A stretch of 64,000 bases of DNA from JAJAZB01 sp965249815 (GCA_965249815.1 CBDFMV010000003.1:124001-188000), one strand, 5' to 3'. Positions 44,378 to 52,575 are shown, numbered from the stretch's first letter. A program made the numbers and translations. The notes: generated by a model from the letters alone, not told the origin.

Positions 44378-44856
44378 ACGGAAGAAAGGGAGGAGGGGGA
44401 TGAAGGGGGCGAGAGGGAAAACAAATTCCTTTCCTCCCCTTCATCCCCTCCTGCCTTTTTCAACCAATCGCCCGACGGTACGCACGGCAAGCCCGTCACG
44501 GGGCGGTTGTAAAGATAGACCCAGGCCGTGACCGGTTCACCGCTGGCGAAATACACGGTTTCTTCCAGACGGAGGTAAAGCGAAGCCGCCGGGTTTCGGG
44601 GCCAGCACTCTTCGTACGCGTCGAGTTGGGGAAAAAGTACGTCGGCGTTCAGCACCTCGTACACTTCGCCCTGCACCACGTCGGCGGGGTTGTTGGAAGC
44701 CACCGCGCCGGGGTATTCGCCCAAATCCACGAGTTTTCCGGGAAACGCCGCCTCGCCCACCCAGCGGGTGTGCTGCGCCAGCAGGGCGTGCATCGGGTGG
44801 TCGGTGGCCCGCCGGAGGGTGCCGTACACGAAAAGAAGTCGGGAGTCGTCGGGCAT
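44101..44856 (-). CDS. Gamma-glutamylcyclotransferase-like protein with lost stop codon
   Basis: A GGCT-fold protein: LLFVYGTLRRATDHPMH is the characteristic substrate loop, and QLDAYEECWP carries the catalytic Glu. The normal fold ends near residue 133 (VPSGDWLK, position about 44458). The frame then reads through a repeat (KAGGDEGEERNLF...) and on through about 277 nt antisense to the response regulator until 44101. The family usually ends near 120-130 residues, so the repeat apparently destroyed the stop and created a tail of about 119 residues with no known fold. MPDDSR at the start is itself read from an inverted-repeat arm. Confidence 0.72.
   Translation of the reverse strand: MPDDSRLLFVYGTLRRATDHPMHALLAQHTRWVGEAAFPGKLVDLGEYPGAVASNNPADVVQGEVYEVLNADVLFPQLDAYEECWPRNPAASLYLRLEETVYFASGEPVTAWVYLYNRPVTGLPCVPSGDWLKKAGGDEGEERNLFSLSPPSSPSSLSSVQKISFFTAYTTMPAVFLAPIFSMMRLRWPSTVRSLRKTLLAIWAVVWPSQIRRRISISRADRLAFMSKCSGSRLRDLSSILRCITFVRKGP
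44380..44461. repeat. Heptad-like inverted repeat (G-rich word) at the cyclotransferase 3' end
   Basis: The left arm 44380-44418 (GGAAGAAAGGGAGGAGGGGGATGAAG...) and right arm 44426-44461 (TTTCCTCCCCTTCATCCCCTCCTGCC) are near-complements. It separates the response regulator stop from the original cyclotransferase end. Confidence 0.88.
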
Positions 44857-44904
44857 CGGTTCGTGGTAAAACTAACGAACGATGCGTGACCGACGACTCC
44901 CGAC
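44838..44904. repeat. Inverted repeat over the cyclotransferase start codon
   Basis: GTCGGGAGTCGTCGG (44838-44852) is complemented by CCGACGACTCCCGAC (44890-44904). The start codon 44854-44856 lies beside the left arm, so translation initiation could be masked or displayed by the hairpin. Confidence 0.85.
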
Positions 44905-44919
44905 CCCTAAAAAACAAAG

Positions 44920-44945
44920 CAGGAACGTGCGTTTGCACGTTCCTG
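44920..44945. terminator. Perfect 11-bp hairpin
   Basis: CAGGAACGTGC, loop GTTT, GCACGTTCCTG, flanked on the left by A-rich CTAAAAAACAAAG. It lies downstream of the minus-strand 71-residue secreted protein gene, where its complement reads into a T-run, so it can terminate that gene. Confidence 0.7.
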
Positions 44946-45003
44946 GCCCGACTATACCCTTAACCAAAACGAAAATTCAAGTACACAAAGCAGCGAAGTG
45001 CGC

Positions 45004-45219
45004 TTAGTTCATCACGACGCGGACAAAATTTCCGAGGCCGGGAAAATTCCACGAACGACCCGGTGCCTTCGGCGTCTGCCCGCCCCGCCGGGCGACCACC
45101 GGGGTGGCCTTAGCCACGCGCTTGGAAGCAAACAGGCGGTGCGGGTAGCCCATCGCGTGGGCATCGGTGCTCCAGCCAATCATCAGCAACAGGGCGGCCA
45201 GCAGGGTGAGCGTTTTCAT
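45004..45219 (-). CDS. Small secreted basic protein, unknown
   Basis: A 71-residue product: signal peptide MKTLTLLAALLLMIGWSTDAHA, then a short basic mature part (HRLFASKRVAKATPVVARRGGQ...) ending NFVRVVMN. No family recognised. A TATCTTTG promoter element lies upstream at 45370-45377 on this strand, and a strong terminator hairpin lies downstream, supporting a single-gene unit. Confidence 0.55.
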   Translation of the reverse strand: MKTLTLLAALLLMIGWSTDAHAMGYPHRLFASKRVAKATPVVARRGGQTPKAPGRSWNFPGLGNFVRVVMN

Positions 45220-45610
45220 AAGTTCAAACCAGTTAAAAATCCCAAGGATGAAATTCAGTGCCAATCAAGCAGTTCGGAGGGGGTCGGCCAACCTTTTTTG
45301 GATGAACCGGCGATTTTTACCGCCCAACCGATGAACCTTCCCCGTGAACCGTTTCCCTGATTGACGAAACAAAGATATGGGCGACGCTTGGTATTTTGCA
45401 ATACATAGTACCTGTTTTTCTCTGCAAAATCGCTCAACGGTCAAATACGTACACGAATGGTGGAAAAAACGGTGGTGGGCTGGCTGAATTCTGCTCAATA
45501 GATGCAGGAGCCGGGTGCCTCGTTGCACGAAACCGAAAATTTATTCCGGGGAAGGGTGGCACCCTGGCTGGAAGTACCGTTTCGCAAGCCGCCTGCGTGG
45601 CCAGGCCCGC
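45220..45610. other. Gap of about 390 nt, leader and promoter region
   Basis: No credible coding frame. Contains the minus-strand promoter candidate at 45370-45400 and an AT-rich stretch at 45400-45480 that carries no gene. Confidence 0.5.
45370..45412 (-). promoter_or_regulatory. Promoter with overlapping dyad operator
   Basis: On the minus strand TATCTTTG (exact TAnnTTTG) is preceded by TTG 21 nt upstream. The -33 region overlaps a dyad GTATT-GCAA-AATAC within TACTATGTATTGCAAAATACC (positions about 45389-45411). It looks like an operator for a repressor such as a PadR- or GntR-type regulator; the regulator is not in this window. Confidence 0.5.
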
Positions 45611-46105
45611 CTACACCGTGCGAAACCGAAAGAACAACGACTCCAAGTGCGCGTAGTTTTCCGCCAGCAGATACCCCAGGAACACCACCACCACCAGCAG
45701 GCAAACGCCCACCACGAGCAGGTTGGTCCAGCGCAGCTTGAGCCGCACGATCACCTCCCCCTCGCGCCGGTCGTAGGTCACGTGCAGAATAGCCAGCAGG
45801 TTCAGCGCGATGCCGACCACGGGTCCGGCCAGGAGTGCGAGGGGGGGGATCCATTTCGTCCACGGGTTGCGGTCGAGGGTGGCGAGTTGGGCCTCCAGCC
45901 AGTCGAACAGGCCCAGGTTAAGGCCAAGCCAGTATTTAAGCAGAACGCCGAGCAAAAACAGGCAGGGCAACACCACCAGCACGTAGCCCAACCGCGACGA
46001 GCGTCGGGCACTCACCAGCGCCAGCCGCAGGTGCCAGCGGTGGTCTTCGCTGGTGAAATGTGGCCTGGCGAGGGTTTCGAGGCGTTTGAGGAGGTCGTCG
46101 GACAT
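45611..46105 (-). CDS. Membrane protein, three helices, likely linked to the sigma factor
   Basis: A 164-residue protein: a soluble N-terminal part (MSDDLLKRLETLARPHFTSEDHRWHLRLALVSARRSSR) and three membrane helices (YVLVVLPCLFLLGVLLKYWL, IPPLALLAGPVVGIALNLLAIL, LLVVGVCLLVVVVFLGYLL). It follows the ECF-type sigma factor on the same strand, separated by a tetrad repeat, as anti-sigma partners often do. It has no recognisable anti-sigma domain, so this is only inference. Start at ATG 46105; upstream in-frame ATGs read into the repeat. Confidence 0.65.
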   Translation of the reverse strand: MSDDLLKRLETLARPHFTSEDHRWHLRLALVSARRSSRLGYVLVVLPCLFLLGVLLKYWLGLNLGLFDWLEAQLATLDRNPWTKWIPPLALLAGPVVGIALNLLAILHVTYDRREGEVIVRLKLRWTNLLVVGVCLLVVVVFLGYLLAENYAHLESLFFRFRTV

Positions 46106-46110
46106 GGGTG

Positions 46111-46188
46111 ATTGAGTGAGGGAGGGATTGAGTGAGGGAGGGAGAAGGAAAGACATCACGCCATCACTCCCTCATTCCCTCACTCAAT
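46111..46188. repeat. Tetrad inverted repeat (word ATTG AGTG AGGG)
   Basis: Left arm 46111-46144, a 16-nt unit ATTGAGTGAGGGAGGG repeated twice. Right arm 46165-46188 (CACTCCCTCATTCCCTCACTCAAT) is a near-complement. It adjoins the TAA stop of the sigma factor (46188-46190). Confidence 0.9.
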
Positions 46189-46778
46189 TAATACGATTCA
46201 TCCGGTTCGGTTGCAGTGCGTTCCACGCGTTGCCGGATTTTTTCCAGGCCACGCGAAAGCAGGGATTTGATGGTTCCTTCGGGTTTGTCCAGAATTTCGG
46301 CGATTTCGAGGATGCTTTTTTCTTCGAAAAATCGCAGCGCAATTACCTCCTGGTACTTCACGTCAAGGGTTTTCAAAACCGCCTGAATCGCCAGAAAATC
46401 CTGGTATTCGGCCAGTTGACGCTCGGCTTCGGCGCGCTCGGTGGGCGACGAGTCGCGCAGATCAAATCCCAGTTCTTCGTGCAGCCGGTTCAGCGAAGCG
46501 GGCGCGTACTTGCCGCGCCGGAAGTACAGGTTGACCTCGTTGGTGGCAATGCGGTACAGCCAGGCCGCCAGTGAAATGCCCAGCCAGCGGTACCGCCCGA
46601 GGTGGGTGTAGGCTTTCAGAAATGTTTCCGAAACCACATCTCTGGCCACGTCCCAGTCGAGCACCCGGCGGTGTACGTACCCGAAAAGCGGTGGGTAGTA
46701 ATGGTCGAAAAGGACGCCGAACGCCTGCGGATCGCTCCGGGCGCGGTCGAGCAGGGCTTTTTCTTCGTCGAGGGTCAA
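46188..46778 (-). CDS. RNA polymerase sigma factor, ECF type
   Basis: A 196-residue sigma-70 relative: region 2 (FGVLFDHYYPPLFGYVHRRVLDWDVARDVVSETFLKAYTHL...SLAAWLYRIATNEVNLYFRR) and region 4 (VLKTLDVKYQEVIALRFFEEKSILEIAEILDKPEGTIKSLLSRGLEKIR). Start placed at a TTG (46778) giving LTLDEEKALLDRA, as in relatives; an upstream TTG (46838) would add 20 residues read from a degenerate heptad repeat. Probably controls a stress or envelope regulon with the membrane protein encoded downstream. Confidence 0.85.
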   Translation of the reverse strand: MTLDEEKALLDRARSDPQAFGVLFDHYYPPLFGYVHRRVLDWDVARDVVSETFLKAYTHLGRYRWLGISLAAWLYRIATNEVNLYFRRGKYAPASLNRLHEELGFDLRDSSPTERAEAERQLAEYQDFLAIQAVLKTLDVKYQEVIALRFFEEKSILEIAEILDKPEGTIKSLLSRGLEKIRQRVERTATEPDESY

Positions 46779-46893
46779 ATGAAGTGGGCAGTTGGTAAGC
46801 GGTTGGCAGTAAAATGCACAAAAGCCTGTGGGTTGCAAAACCTCCCTAAATTCTTCTGCTTTTTTGCCGACGGCTTACTGCAAACGGCCCTGC

Positions 46894-47601
46894 TCAACCC
46901 TGGGGATTCGTTGCCCAGACGGTCGCTTCGGTCACAAAGCCCACGTCGTTCAATTCAAGCAGGCTGGCAATCACGTGCGCGATGTCGGCCGACTGGAGTT
47001 TGCTTTCGTTGAACGGACGGGCTTCCCGGCCCGCGTTGGTGCTGAAATTCGTCTGCACCTCGCTGGGGTTGACGAGCATCACCCGCACGTTGTGCTTGCG
47101 GAGTTCGTGCCGCCAGCAGTCGGTCATGCCGCGCAGGGCAAACTTGCTGGCCACGTAGGCCGTGGCACCCGGCCCGCCGTTGTGCGCCGCCGTGGACGCC
47201 ACGTTGACAATGTTACCGTAACTTTTGCTCACGAAATGCCGGGCCGACTCGCGGGCGGCGAGCATGGCCCCGAGCACGTTGGTGGCAAGCAGGTCGCTCA
47301 TCTTTTCGGCGTCCAGTTCGACCAGCGGGGCAAAATAACCGAAGGCGGCGTTGTTGATCAGCACGTTGTAATCGCCGAAGGTTTCGACCACGGTTTGCAC
47401 CATGCCCACCACGTCGGCCTCGCGGCTCACGTCGGCGTGAATGGGCAACGCGCCCAGTTCGGCGGCGGCCTGCTGGAGTTTGTCGTAATGCCGCCCGCAG
47501 ATGGCCACGCGGGCCCCTTTTTCAATCAGCAACCGGGCCGTTTCGAGGCCGATGCCCGAACTGCCACCCGTGACGAGGACTTTTGCTTCCTTAAGATTCA
47601 T
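46894..47601 (-). CDS. Short-chain dehydrogenase/reductase
   Basis: A 235-residue SDR: VLVTGGSSGIGLETA (NAD(P) loop), NVLINNAAFGY, NVASTAAHNG with the catalytic Ser, and YVASKFAL (YxxxK). A C-terminal motif (VMLVNPSEVQTNFST) fits 3-oxoacyl-ACP reductase-like SDRs. Start at ATG 47601; codons further upstream contain no credible coding. The start is preceded by TTCTCATCACC, resembling the leader of the SDR at 48797 on the other strand. Confidence 0.9.
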   Translation of the reverse strand: MNLKEAKVLVTGGSSGIGLETARLLIEKGARVAICGRHYDKLQQAAAELGALPIHADVSREADVVGMVQTVVETFGDYNVLINNAAFGYFAPLVELDAEKMSDLLATNVLGAMLAARESARHFVSKSYGNIVNVASTAAHNGGPGATAYVASKFALRGMTDCWRHELRKHNVRVMLVNPSEVQTNFSTNAGREARPFNESKLQSADIAHVIASLLELNDVGFVTEATVWATNPQG

Positions 47602-47629
47602 GGTGATGAGAAGTAAAAAGTGAAGGACC
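47601..47629. repeat. Heptad-type leader arm (GTGATGA GAAGTAA AAAGTGA)
   Basis: It lies directly upstream of the SDR start. An inverted counterpart (CTCACCTCTTACTTTTCTCACC) is at 48769-48796, before the next SDR. The two face each other across the YheT hydrolase gene. Confidence 0.7.
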
Positions 47630-47748
47630 TCCAACTGAACTACGGCCTGCAAAGTACGGCAGTCGGTGCAATTGCTTTTTGCAATACCGCGAATCGTTGT
47701 TTCCAAACGCTCGTTTGGCGAACTTGCTTTCCGAAACGTTCCCCCACC

Positions 47749-48768
47749 ATGCCGGTCGTTGAAACCTCCACTTACCGCGCCCCCCGCCTGCTGCGCGACG
47801 GACACCTGTCTACCCTGCTGCCCAGCGTGGCCCGCCGGGTGCGCGGCGTGGCCTACGTCCGCGAACGCCTCGAACTGCCCGACGGCGATTTCATCGACCT
47901 CGACTGGTCAGGGCGTAGTGCGGAGGGCGTAGGGCGTAGTCAAAACTCAAAAACTACACCCTCCGCACTACGCACTACGCCCTTAGTCATTCTCACCCAC
48001 GGCTACCTCGGCAACAGCACCCGGCCGTACATGCTTGGGGCGGCGAAGGCCTTCAACGCAGCGGGTTACGACGCGCTTGCCTGGAGCCACCGGGGCCTGA
48101 GCGGCGAACTCAACCGCCTGCCCAAAATCACCACCCACGGCAGTACCGAAGAACTGGCCGCCCTCGTGGCCCACGCCCGCGCCCGGGGCTACACCCGCAT
48201 CGCGCTGGTGGGTTTCAGCAAGGGCGGCAACATGACGCTCAAGTACGCGGGCGAACTCGGCCCCAACCTGCCGCCCGAAGTGCGGGTGGTGGTGGCCATT
48301 TCGGTGCCCGCCGACATGGTGGGCAGCGTCGGGGCCTTTCGGGGGTCGTTTTACGAACGGCATTTTTTGCGGAAAATGCAGAAATTCATTGTCTTCCGCC
48401 AGCCACTTTTCGCCCCGACCGATTTCCGCGACGTGGCCCGCCTGCGTTCGCTCGACGACCTCACCACGCACTACGTCGCCCCGATCATGGGCTTCAGCAA
48501 TCACCGCGAGTACTACGAACAAAGCAGCAGTTTGCCGGTTTTGGACAATATCCGTGTGCCGACGCTGATCCTCAACGCCCAGAACGACCCCGTGCTTTCA
48601 GAAAGCTGCTCGCCGCGGGCGCTGGCCCGGCAATCGGACCTGCTTTTTGTCGAAACGCCCGAACACGGCGGCCACTGTGGTTTCTACGAAAAATCGCCCA
48701 ACGATTTGTACTGGATGGACCGCCGGGCGGTGGAATTTGTCGTACGCAGTCAGCAGCATCCTTCGTAA
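47749..48768 (+). CDS. YheT-family alpha/beta hydrolase with in-frame repeat insertion
   Basis: A 339-residue hydrolase. YRAPRLLRDGHLSTLLPSV is the family opening; HGYLGNSTRPYM the oxyanion region; nucleophile Ser in GFSKGGNM; C-terminal LILNAQNDPVLS (Asp) and HGGHCGF (His) complete the triad. Probably an esterase acting on lipids or hydrophobic esters. Residues about 55-80 (SGRSAEGVGRSQNSKTTPSALRTTP) are read from a palindromic heptad element lying in frame within the gene, where family members have a short loop. Start at ATG 47749. Confidence 0.85.
   Translation: MPVVETSTYRAPRLLRDGHLSTLLPSVARRVRGVAYVRERLELPDGDFIDLDWSGRSAEGVGRSQNSKTTPSALRTTPLVILTHGYLGNSTRPYMLGAAKAFNAAGYDALAWSHRGLSGELNRLPKITTHGSTEELAALVAHARARGYTRIALVGFSKGGNMTLKYAGELGPNLPPEVRVVVAISVPADMVGSVGAFRGSFYERHFLRKMQKFIVFRQPLFAPTDFRDVARLRSLDDLTTHYVAPIMGFSNHREYYEQSSSLPVLDNIRVPTLILNAQNDPVLSESCSPRALARQSDLLFVETPEHGGHCGFYEKSPNDLYWMDRRAVEFVVRSQQHPS
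47910..47982. repeat. In-frame heptad inverted repeat (word GGGCGTA/GTGCGGA)
   Basis: Left arm 47910-47940; right arm 47952-47982, complement of the same heptads, with a spacer CAAAACTCAAA. Inside the hydrolase coding sequence; the particular frame used contains no stop, although TAG occurs in another frame. Confidence 0.92.
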
Positions 48769-48796
48769 CCCCTCACCTCTTACTTTTCTCACCACC
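48769..48796. repeat. Heptad-type leader arm before second SDR
   Basis: CCTCACCTCTTACTTTTCTCACC, complement-like to 47601-47629. Ends at the ATG of the SDR at 48797. Confidence 0.7.
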
Positions 48797-49621
48797 ATGT
48801 CTTTCCAGGGAAAAACCGTTTTCATCACCGGCGCGAGCCGGGGCATCGGCCACGCCATCGGCCTGCGCCTGGCCCGCGAAGGGGCCAACATCGTTGTGGC
48901 CGCCAAAACCGCCGAACCCCACCCTAAACTCCCCGGCACGATTTACACCGCCGCCGCTGACATGGAGCGGGCGGGCGGCAAGGCCCTGCCCATCGTGCTC
49001 GACGTGCGCGACGAAACCGCCGTCCGCGCCGCCGTGCAGCAGGCCGTCGACGCCTTCGGCGGCATCGACATCCTCATCAACAACGCGTCGGCCATCCAGC
49101 TCACCGACACGCTCCACACCGACATGAAGCGCTACGACCTGATGCACCAAATCAACACCCGGGGCACGTTTCTGACTTCGCAGGCGTGTTTGCCGCACTT
49201 GCTCAAGGCCGAAAACCCGCACGTGCTCAACCTCTCGCCGCCACTCAACATGGAAACGCGCTGGTTCGCGCCCCACGTGGCCTACACGATGGCCAAGTTT
49301 GGCATGAGCCTGTGCGTGTTGGGCATGGCGGGAGAATTCCGGGGCCGGGTGGCCTTCAACGCCCTCTGGCCGCGCACCACCATCGCCACGGCGGCAGTGG
49401 AATTTGCCCTCGGCGGCGATCAGATGATGCGCCACAGCCGCACGCCCGAAATTATGGGCGACGCGGCGGCGATTATTTTCGGGAAAGACGCCAGAACATT
49501 CACCGGAAACTTCCTCATCGACGACGAGGTGCTGGCCAGCGAAGGCATCACCGATTTGGAAAAGTACAAAGTCACGCCCGGCATGCCGGACGACCAACTG
49601 GTTCGGGATTTCTTCGTGTGA
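48797..49621 (+). CDS. SDR of the HSDL2-like type
   Basis: A 274-residue SDR: VFITGASRGIGHAIGLRLA, DILINNASAIQLTDT, catalytic Ser region LNLSPPLNM and YTMAKFGMSL (YxxxK). The PPLNME, MAGEFRGRVAFNALWPRTTIATAAV and FTGNFLIDDEVL features match hydroxysteroid dehydrogenase-like protein 2 relatives, which probably act on fatty-acid-related substrates. Start at ATG 48797. It lies 28 nt after the YheT gene on the same strand, so co-transcription is likely. Confidence 0.9.
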   Translation: MSFQGKTVFITGASRGIGHAIGLRLAREGANIVVAAKTAEPHPKLPGTIYTAAADMERAGGKALPIVLDVRDETAVRAAVQQAVDAFGGIDILINNASAIQLTDTLHTDMKRYDLMHQINTRGTFLTSQACLPHLLKAENPHVLNLSPPLNMETRWFAPHVAYTMAKFGMSLCVLGMAGEFRGRVAFNALWPRTTIATAAVEFALGGDQMMRHSRTPEIMGDAAAIIFGKDARTFTGNFLIDDEVLASEGITDLEKYKVTPGMPDDQLVRDFFV

Positions 49622-49698
49622 TCGGCTGAACCGCGCGGCGGACCGTCGGGACTGGCCCGTATTTTCGCGAAACTTTTCGTTCAAAAACGTTTTTCACC

Positions 49699-51813
49699 AT
49701 GCGAACAACTTTCCTCTTTTTCGGGGGGCTGCTGCTGGCCGTTGGGGCCAGCGCCCAGACTCCCGCGCCGACAACCATGACCGACAACCCCCTGCTCCAT
49801 CCCTTTGCCACGCCGCACCACACGGCCCCCTACGACCAACTCAAGCCCAACCAGTTTCTGCCCGCCCTGAAAGAAAGCATCGCGCAGGGGCGGAAAGAAA
49901 TCGAGGCCATCGCCAACAACCCGGCCAGGCCCAGCTTTGAAAATACCCTCGTGGCCCTCGACAACGCGGGCGAACTGGTGGGGCGCACGAGCGCGATTCT
50001 ATTTCACCTCAACGGGGCCGAAACCACGCCCGACCTCCAGAAAGTGGTGAAAGAATCCTCGCCCCTGCTCACCGAATACGGCAACGACATCACACTGAAC
50101 CCCAGACTCTTCGTCCGCATCAAGGCCGTGTACAACGACCGCGCGAAGCTGAAACTCGACCCCGAAAGCGCGACACTGCTCGAAAAAACCTACAAGCGCT
50201 TCGCCCGCAACGGGGCCAACCTCGACGACACCGGCAAGGCTCGCCTCCGCGAAATCAGCGCGGAATTGTCGCGGCTTTCAATTGATTTTTCCGAACACAA
50301 CCTCGCCGAAACCAACGCCTACACGCTGGTGGTGACCGACGAAAAAGACCTCGCTGGCCTGCCCGATTTCGTGCGCGAAGCGGCCAAAGCCGCCGCTAAA
50401 AAAGCGGGCAAGAACGGGTACGTGTTCACGTTGCAACAGCCGAGCTACGGGCCGTTCCTGACCTACGCCGACAACCGCGAATTGCGCAAAAAGCTCTTTC
50501 TGGCCTACAACGGGCGCGGTTTTCAGCACGACGCCAACGACAACCGGACCATCATCGCCCAAATTGTGAAGCTCCGCCAGGAACGCGCCAACCTGCTGGG
50601 TTACAAAACCCACGCCGACTTCGTGCTCGAAGAAAGCATGGCCGGGTCGGCGCAAAAAGTGAACAGTTTCCTGGAAGACCTCGTGGGCCACTCCCGGCCC
50701 GCCGCCGAGCGCGAACTGGCCGAACTGACGGCTTTTGCCAAAAAACTCGGTTTTCCCGAAGATCGCCTCCAGCGCTGGGACGTCAGCTACTATTCCGAAA
50801 AGCTGAAAAAAGAAAAATTCGCCATCTCCGACGAACAACTCAAGCCGTACTTCAAGCTGGAAAACGTGATTCAGGGGGCCTTCGACGTAGCCAACCGGCT
50901 CTACGGGCTGACGTTCAGGGAGGTAAAAAACGTGCCGGTCTGGAACCCGGAGGTGAAAACCTACGAAGTGTTCGACGCCGACGGCACGTTCCTGGCCGTG
51001 TTTTACGGCGACTACTTTCCCCGTCCCGGCAAGCGCGCCGGGGCCTGGATGAACGCCATTCAGGACCAGAAAATGCAGGGCGGCGAGAACGTCCGGCCCC
51101 ACGTGGTGAACGTCTGCAACTTCACCCGGCCCACCGACACGAAGCCCTCGCTGCTGACGATGAACGAGGTGCGTACGCTCTTCCATGAGTTCGGCCACGG
51201 CCTCCACGGGATGCTCGCCAACGGCAGGTACGAAAGCCTGACGGGCACGGCGGTGTACCGCGATTTTGTGGAACTGCCCAGCCAGATCATGGAAAACTTC
51301 GTGCAGGAACCCGACGTGCTCGCGCTGTTTGCCAAACACTACCAGACCGGCGAACCGCTCCCCACCGAGTACGTGGCTAAAATCAAGGCCAGCGCCAACT
51401 TCCTGGCCGGGCTGGCGTCGCTGCGGCAACTCAACTTCGGCCTGCTCGACATGGCCTGGCACGGCACCCCGCCTACGGGCGAACCGGTCGACAGCCTCGA
51501 ACGCCGCATCACCCGCCGCGTGGAACTGTACCCGATTCAGCCCGGCACGGCCGTCAGCCCGGCGTTTCAGCACATTTTCGCGGGCGGCTACTCGGCGGGG
51601 TATTATTCCTACAAATGGAGCGAGGTGCTCGACGCCGACGCCTTCGAGGCCTTCAAGGAAAAAGGGCTGTTTAACAAGCAGGTGGCCGATTCATTCCGGC
51701 AAAACGTACTCTCGAAGGGCGGCAGCGAAAAAGCCGAGCTGCTCTACCGCCGCTTCCGGGGCCGCGACCCCAAGCCCGACGCCATGCTGCGCCGGGCGGG
51801 ACTGATTCAGTAA
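49699..51813 (+). CDS. M3-family metallopeptidase (peptidyl-dipeptidase Dcp-like)
   Basis: A 704-residue exported peptidase: signal peptide MRTTFLFFGGLLLAVGASAQ, all-helical M3 fold, zinc site LFHEFGHGLHGML (HExxH) with the downstream Glu in the family helix YRDFVELPSQIMENF, and the C-terminal block AFQHIFAGGYSAGYYSYKWSEVLDADAF. Cleaves small peptides, probably in the periplasm. Full family length. Confidence 0.94.
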   Translation: MRTTFLFFGGLLLAVGASAQTPAPTTMTDNPLLHPFATPHHTAPYDQLKPNQFLPALKESIAQGRKEIEAIANNPARPSFENTLVALDNAGELVGRTSAILFHLNGAETTPDLQKVVKESSPLLTEYGNDITLNPRLFVRIKAVYNDRAKLKLDPESATLLEKTYKRFARNGANLDDTGKARLREISAELSRLSIDFSEHNLAETNAYTLVVTDEKDLAGLPDFVREAAKAAAKKAGKNGYVFTLQQPSYGPFLTYADNRELRKKLFLAYNGRGFQHDANDNRTIIAQIVKLRQERANLLGYKTHADFVLEESMAGSAQKVNSFLEDLVGHSRPAAERELAELTAFAKKLGFPEDRLQRWDVSYYSEKLKKEKFAISDEQLKPYFKLENVIQGAFDVANRLYGLTFREVKNVPVWNPEVKTYEVFDADGTFLAVFYGDYFPRPGKRAGAWMNAIQDQKMQGGENVRPHVVNVCNFTRPTDTKPSLLTMNEVRTLFHEFGHGLHGMLANGRYESLTGTAVYRDFVELPSQIMENFVQEPDVLALFAKHYQTGEPLPTEYVAKIKASANFLAGLASLRQLNFGLLDMAWHGTPPTGEPVDSLERRITRRVELYPIQPGTAVSPAFQHIFAGGYSAGYYSYKWSEVLDADAFEAFKEKGLFNKQVADSFRQNVLSKGGSEKAELLYRRFRGRDPKPDAMLRRAGLIQ

Positions 51814-51823
51814 TTTTATTGTG

Positions 51824-51843
51824 GGGCGGGATGCATCCCGCCC
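51824..51843. repeat. Perfect palindrome around ATGCAT
   Basis: A 20-nt perfect palindrome GGGCGGG-ATGCAT-CCCGCCC just after the M3 peptidase stop; too close-paired in the centre to be a simple loop hairpin, but it could form a cruciform. Confidence 0.8.
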
Positions 51844-51862
51844 ACCCGCGTCCTGCCTGCCG

Positions 51863-51903
51863 AAAACCGTCCCGCTTAACCGAGTGGGGCGGTTTTTCTT
51901 TTT
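51863..51903 (+). terminator. Rho-independent terminator after the M3 peptidase
   Basis: AAAACCG-CCC faces GGGG-CGGTTTT, then TTCTTTTT. A stem of about 10 bp with a loop of about 12 nt and a T-run; it ends the M3 peptidase transcript. Confidence 0.8.
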
Positions 51904-51931
51904 CCGTTAACTTGCCGGAAACTTTCTCCCC

Positions 51932-52483
51932 ATGCCCAACCCCGACTCCCTCCGTTACCCCATCGGTCGTTTTTCCTACGAAAACCCGTACACCCCCGAG
52001 CAACGCCAGGCGCTGCTGGACAGCCTCGAAGCCTACCCCGGTCACCTCCGCCGCGTGGTAACGCCCCTCACCGACGCCCAACTCGACACGCCCTACCGCG
52101 AACACGGCTGGACCCTCCGGCAGGTGGTTCACCACGTGGCCGACAGCCACGCCAACGGCTACATCCGCACCAAACTGGCCCTGACCGAGGACAACCCCAC
52201 CATCAAACCCTACGAGGAAGCCCGCTGGGCCGACCTGCGCGACACCGCCGTTGTGCCTGTGCTGACTTCGCTCAACCTCCTCGACGCCCTCCACGCCCGC
52301 TGGGTGGCCGTATTTCGGTCGCTGACCGAGGCGGATTTTCTCGGGAAAACCTACTACCACCCCGCCAACCAAACCACCGTCCCGCTCGACCGGCAACTGG
52401 GCGAGTACGTCTGGCACGGCAAGCACCACCTGGCGCACCTCACGGGGCTGCTGGAGCGGGAAGGCTGGCGATTTAATGACTGA
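51932..52483 (+). CDS. YfiT-family bacillithiol S-transferase
   Basis: A 183-residue DinB-fold protein. The family start YPIGRFSYENPYT, the ligand His in VVHHVADSHANGYIR and the HGKHHLAHLTGLL pair (metal site) match the YfiT/BstA-type metal-dependent enzymes that conjugate bacillithiol to electrophiles. Together with ypdA (56074) it suggests this organism uses bacillithiol or a similar thiol. The stop TGA (52481-52483) lies in the left arm of a perfect inverted repeat. Confidence 0.88.
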   Translation: MPNPDSLRYPIGRFSYENPYTPEQRQALLDSLEAYPGHLRRVVTPLTDAQLDTPYREHGWTLRQVVHHVADSHANGYIRTKLALTEDNPTIKPYEEARWADLRDTAVVPVLTSLNLLDALHARWVAVFRSLTEADFLGKTYYHPANQTTVPLDRQLGEYVWHGKHHLAHLTGLLEREGWRFND

Positions 52484-52569
52484 ATGATTGCGTGTTGAGT
52501 GAGCAAATAAAACCAACTTGTGAATCTGATTTCTTATTCAGTCATTCAACACGCAATCATTCAGTCATT
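52475..52569. repeat. Perfect 24-bp inverted repeat (tetrad word AATG/ATTG)
   Basis: Left arm 52475-52498; right arm 52546-52569; perfect complements around a 47-nt spacer. Supplies the YfiT stop codon. It is likely a terminator or attenuator before the serine hydrolase gene. Confidence 0.95.
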
Positions 52570-52575
52570 AACCCC

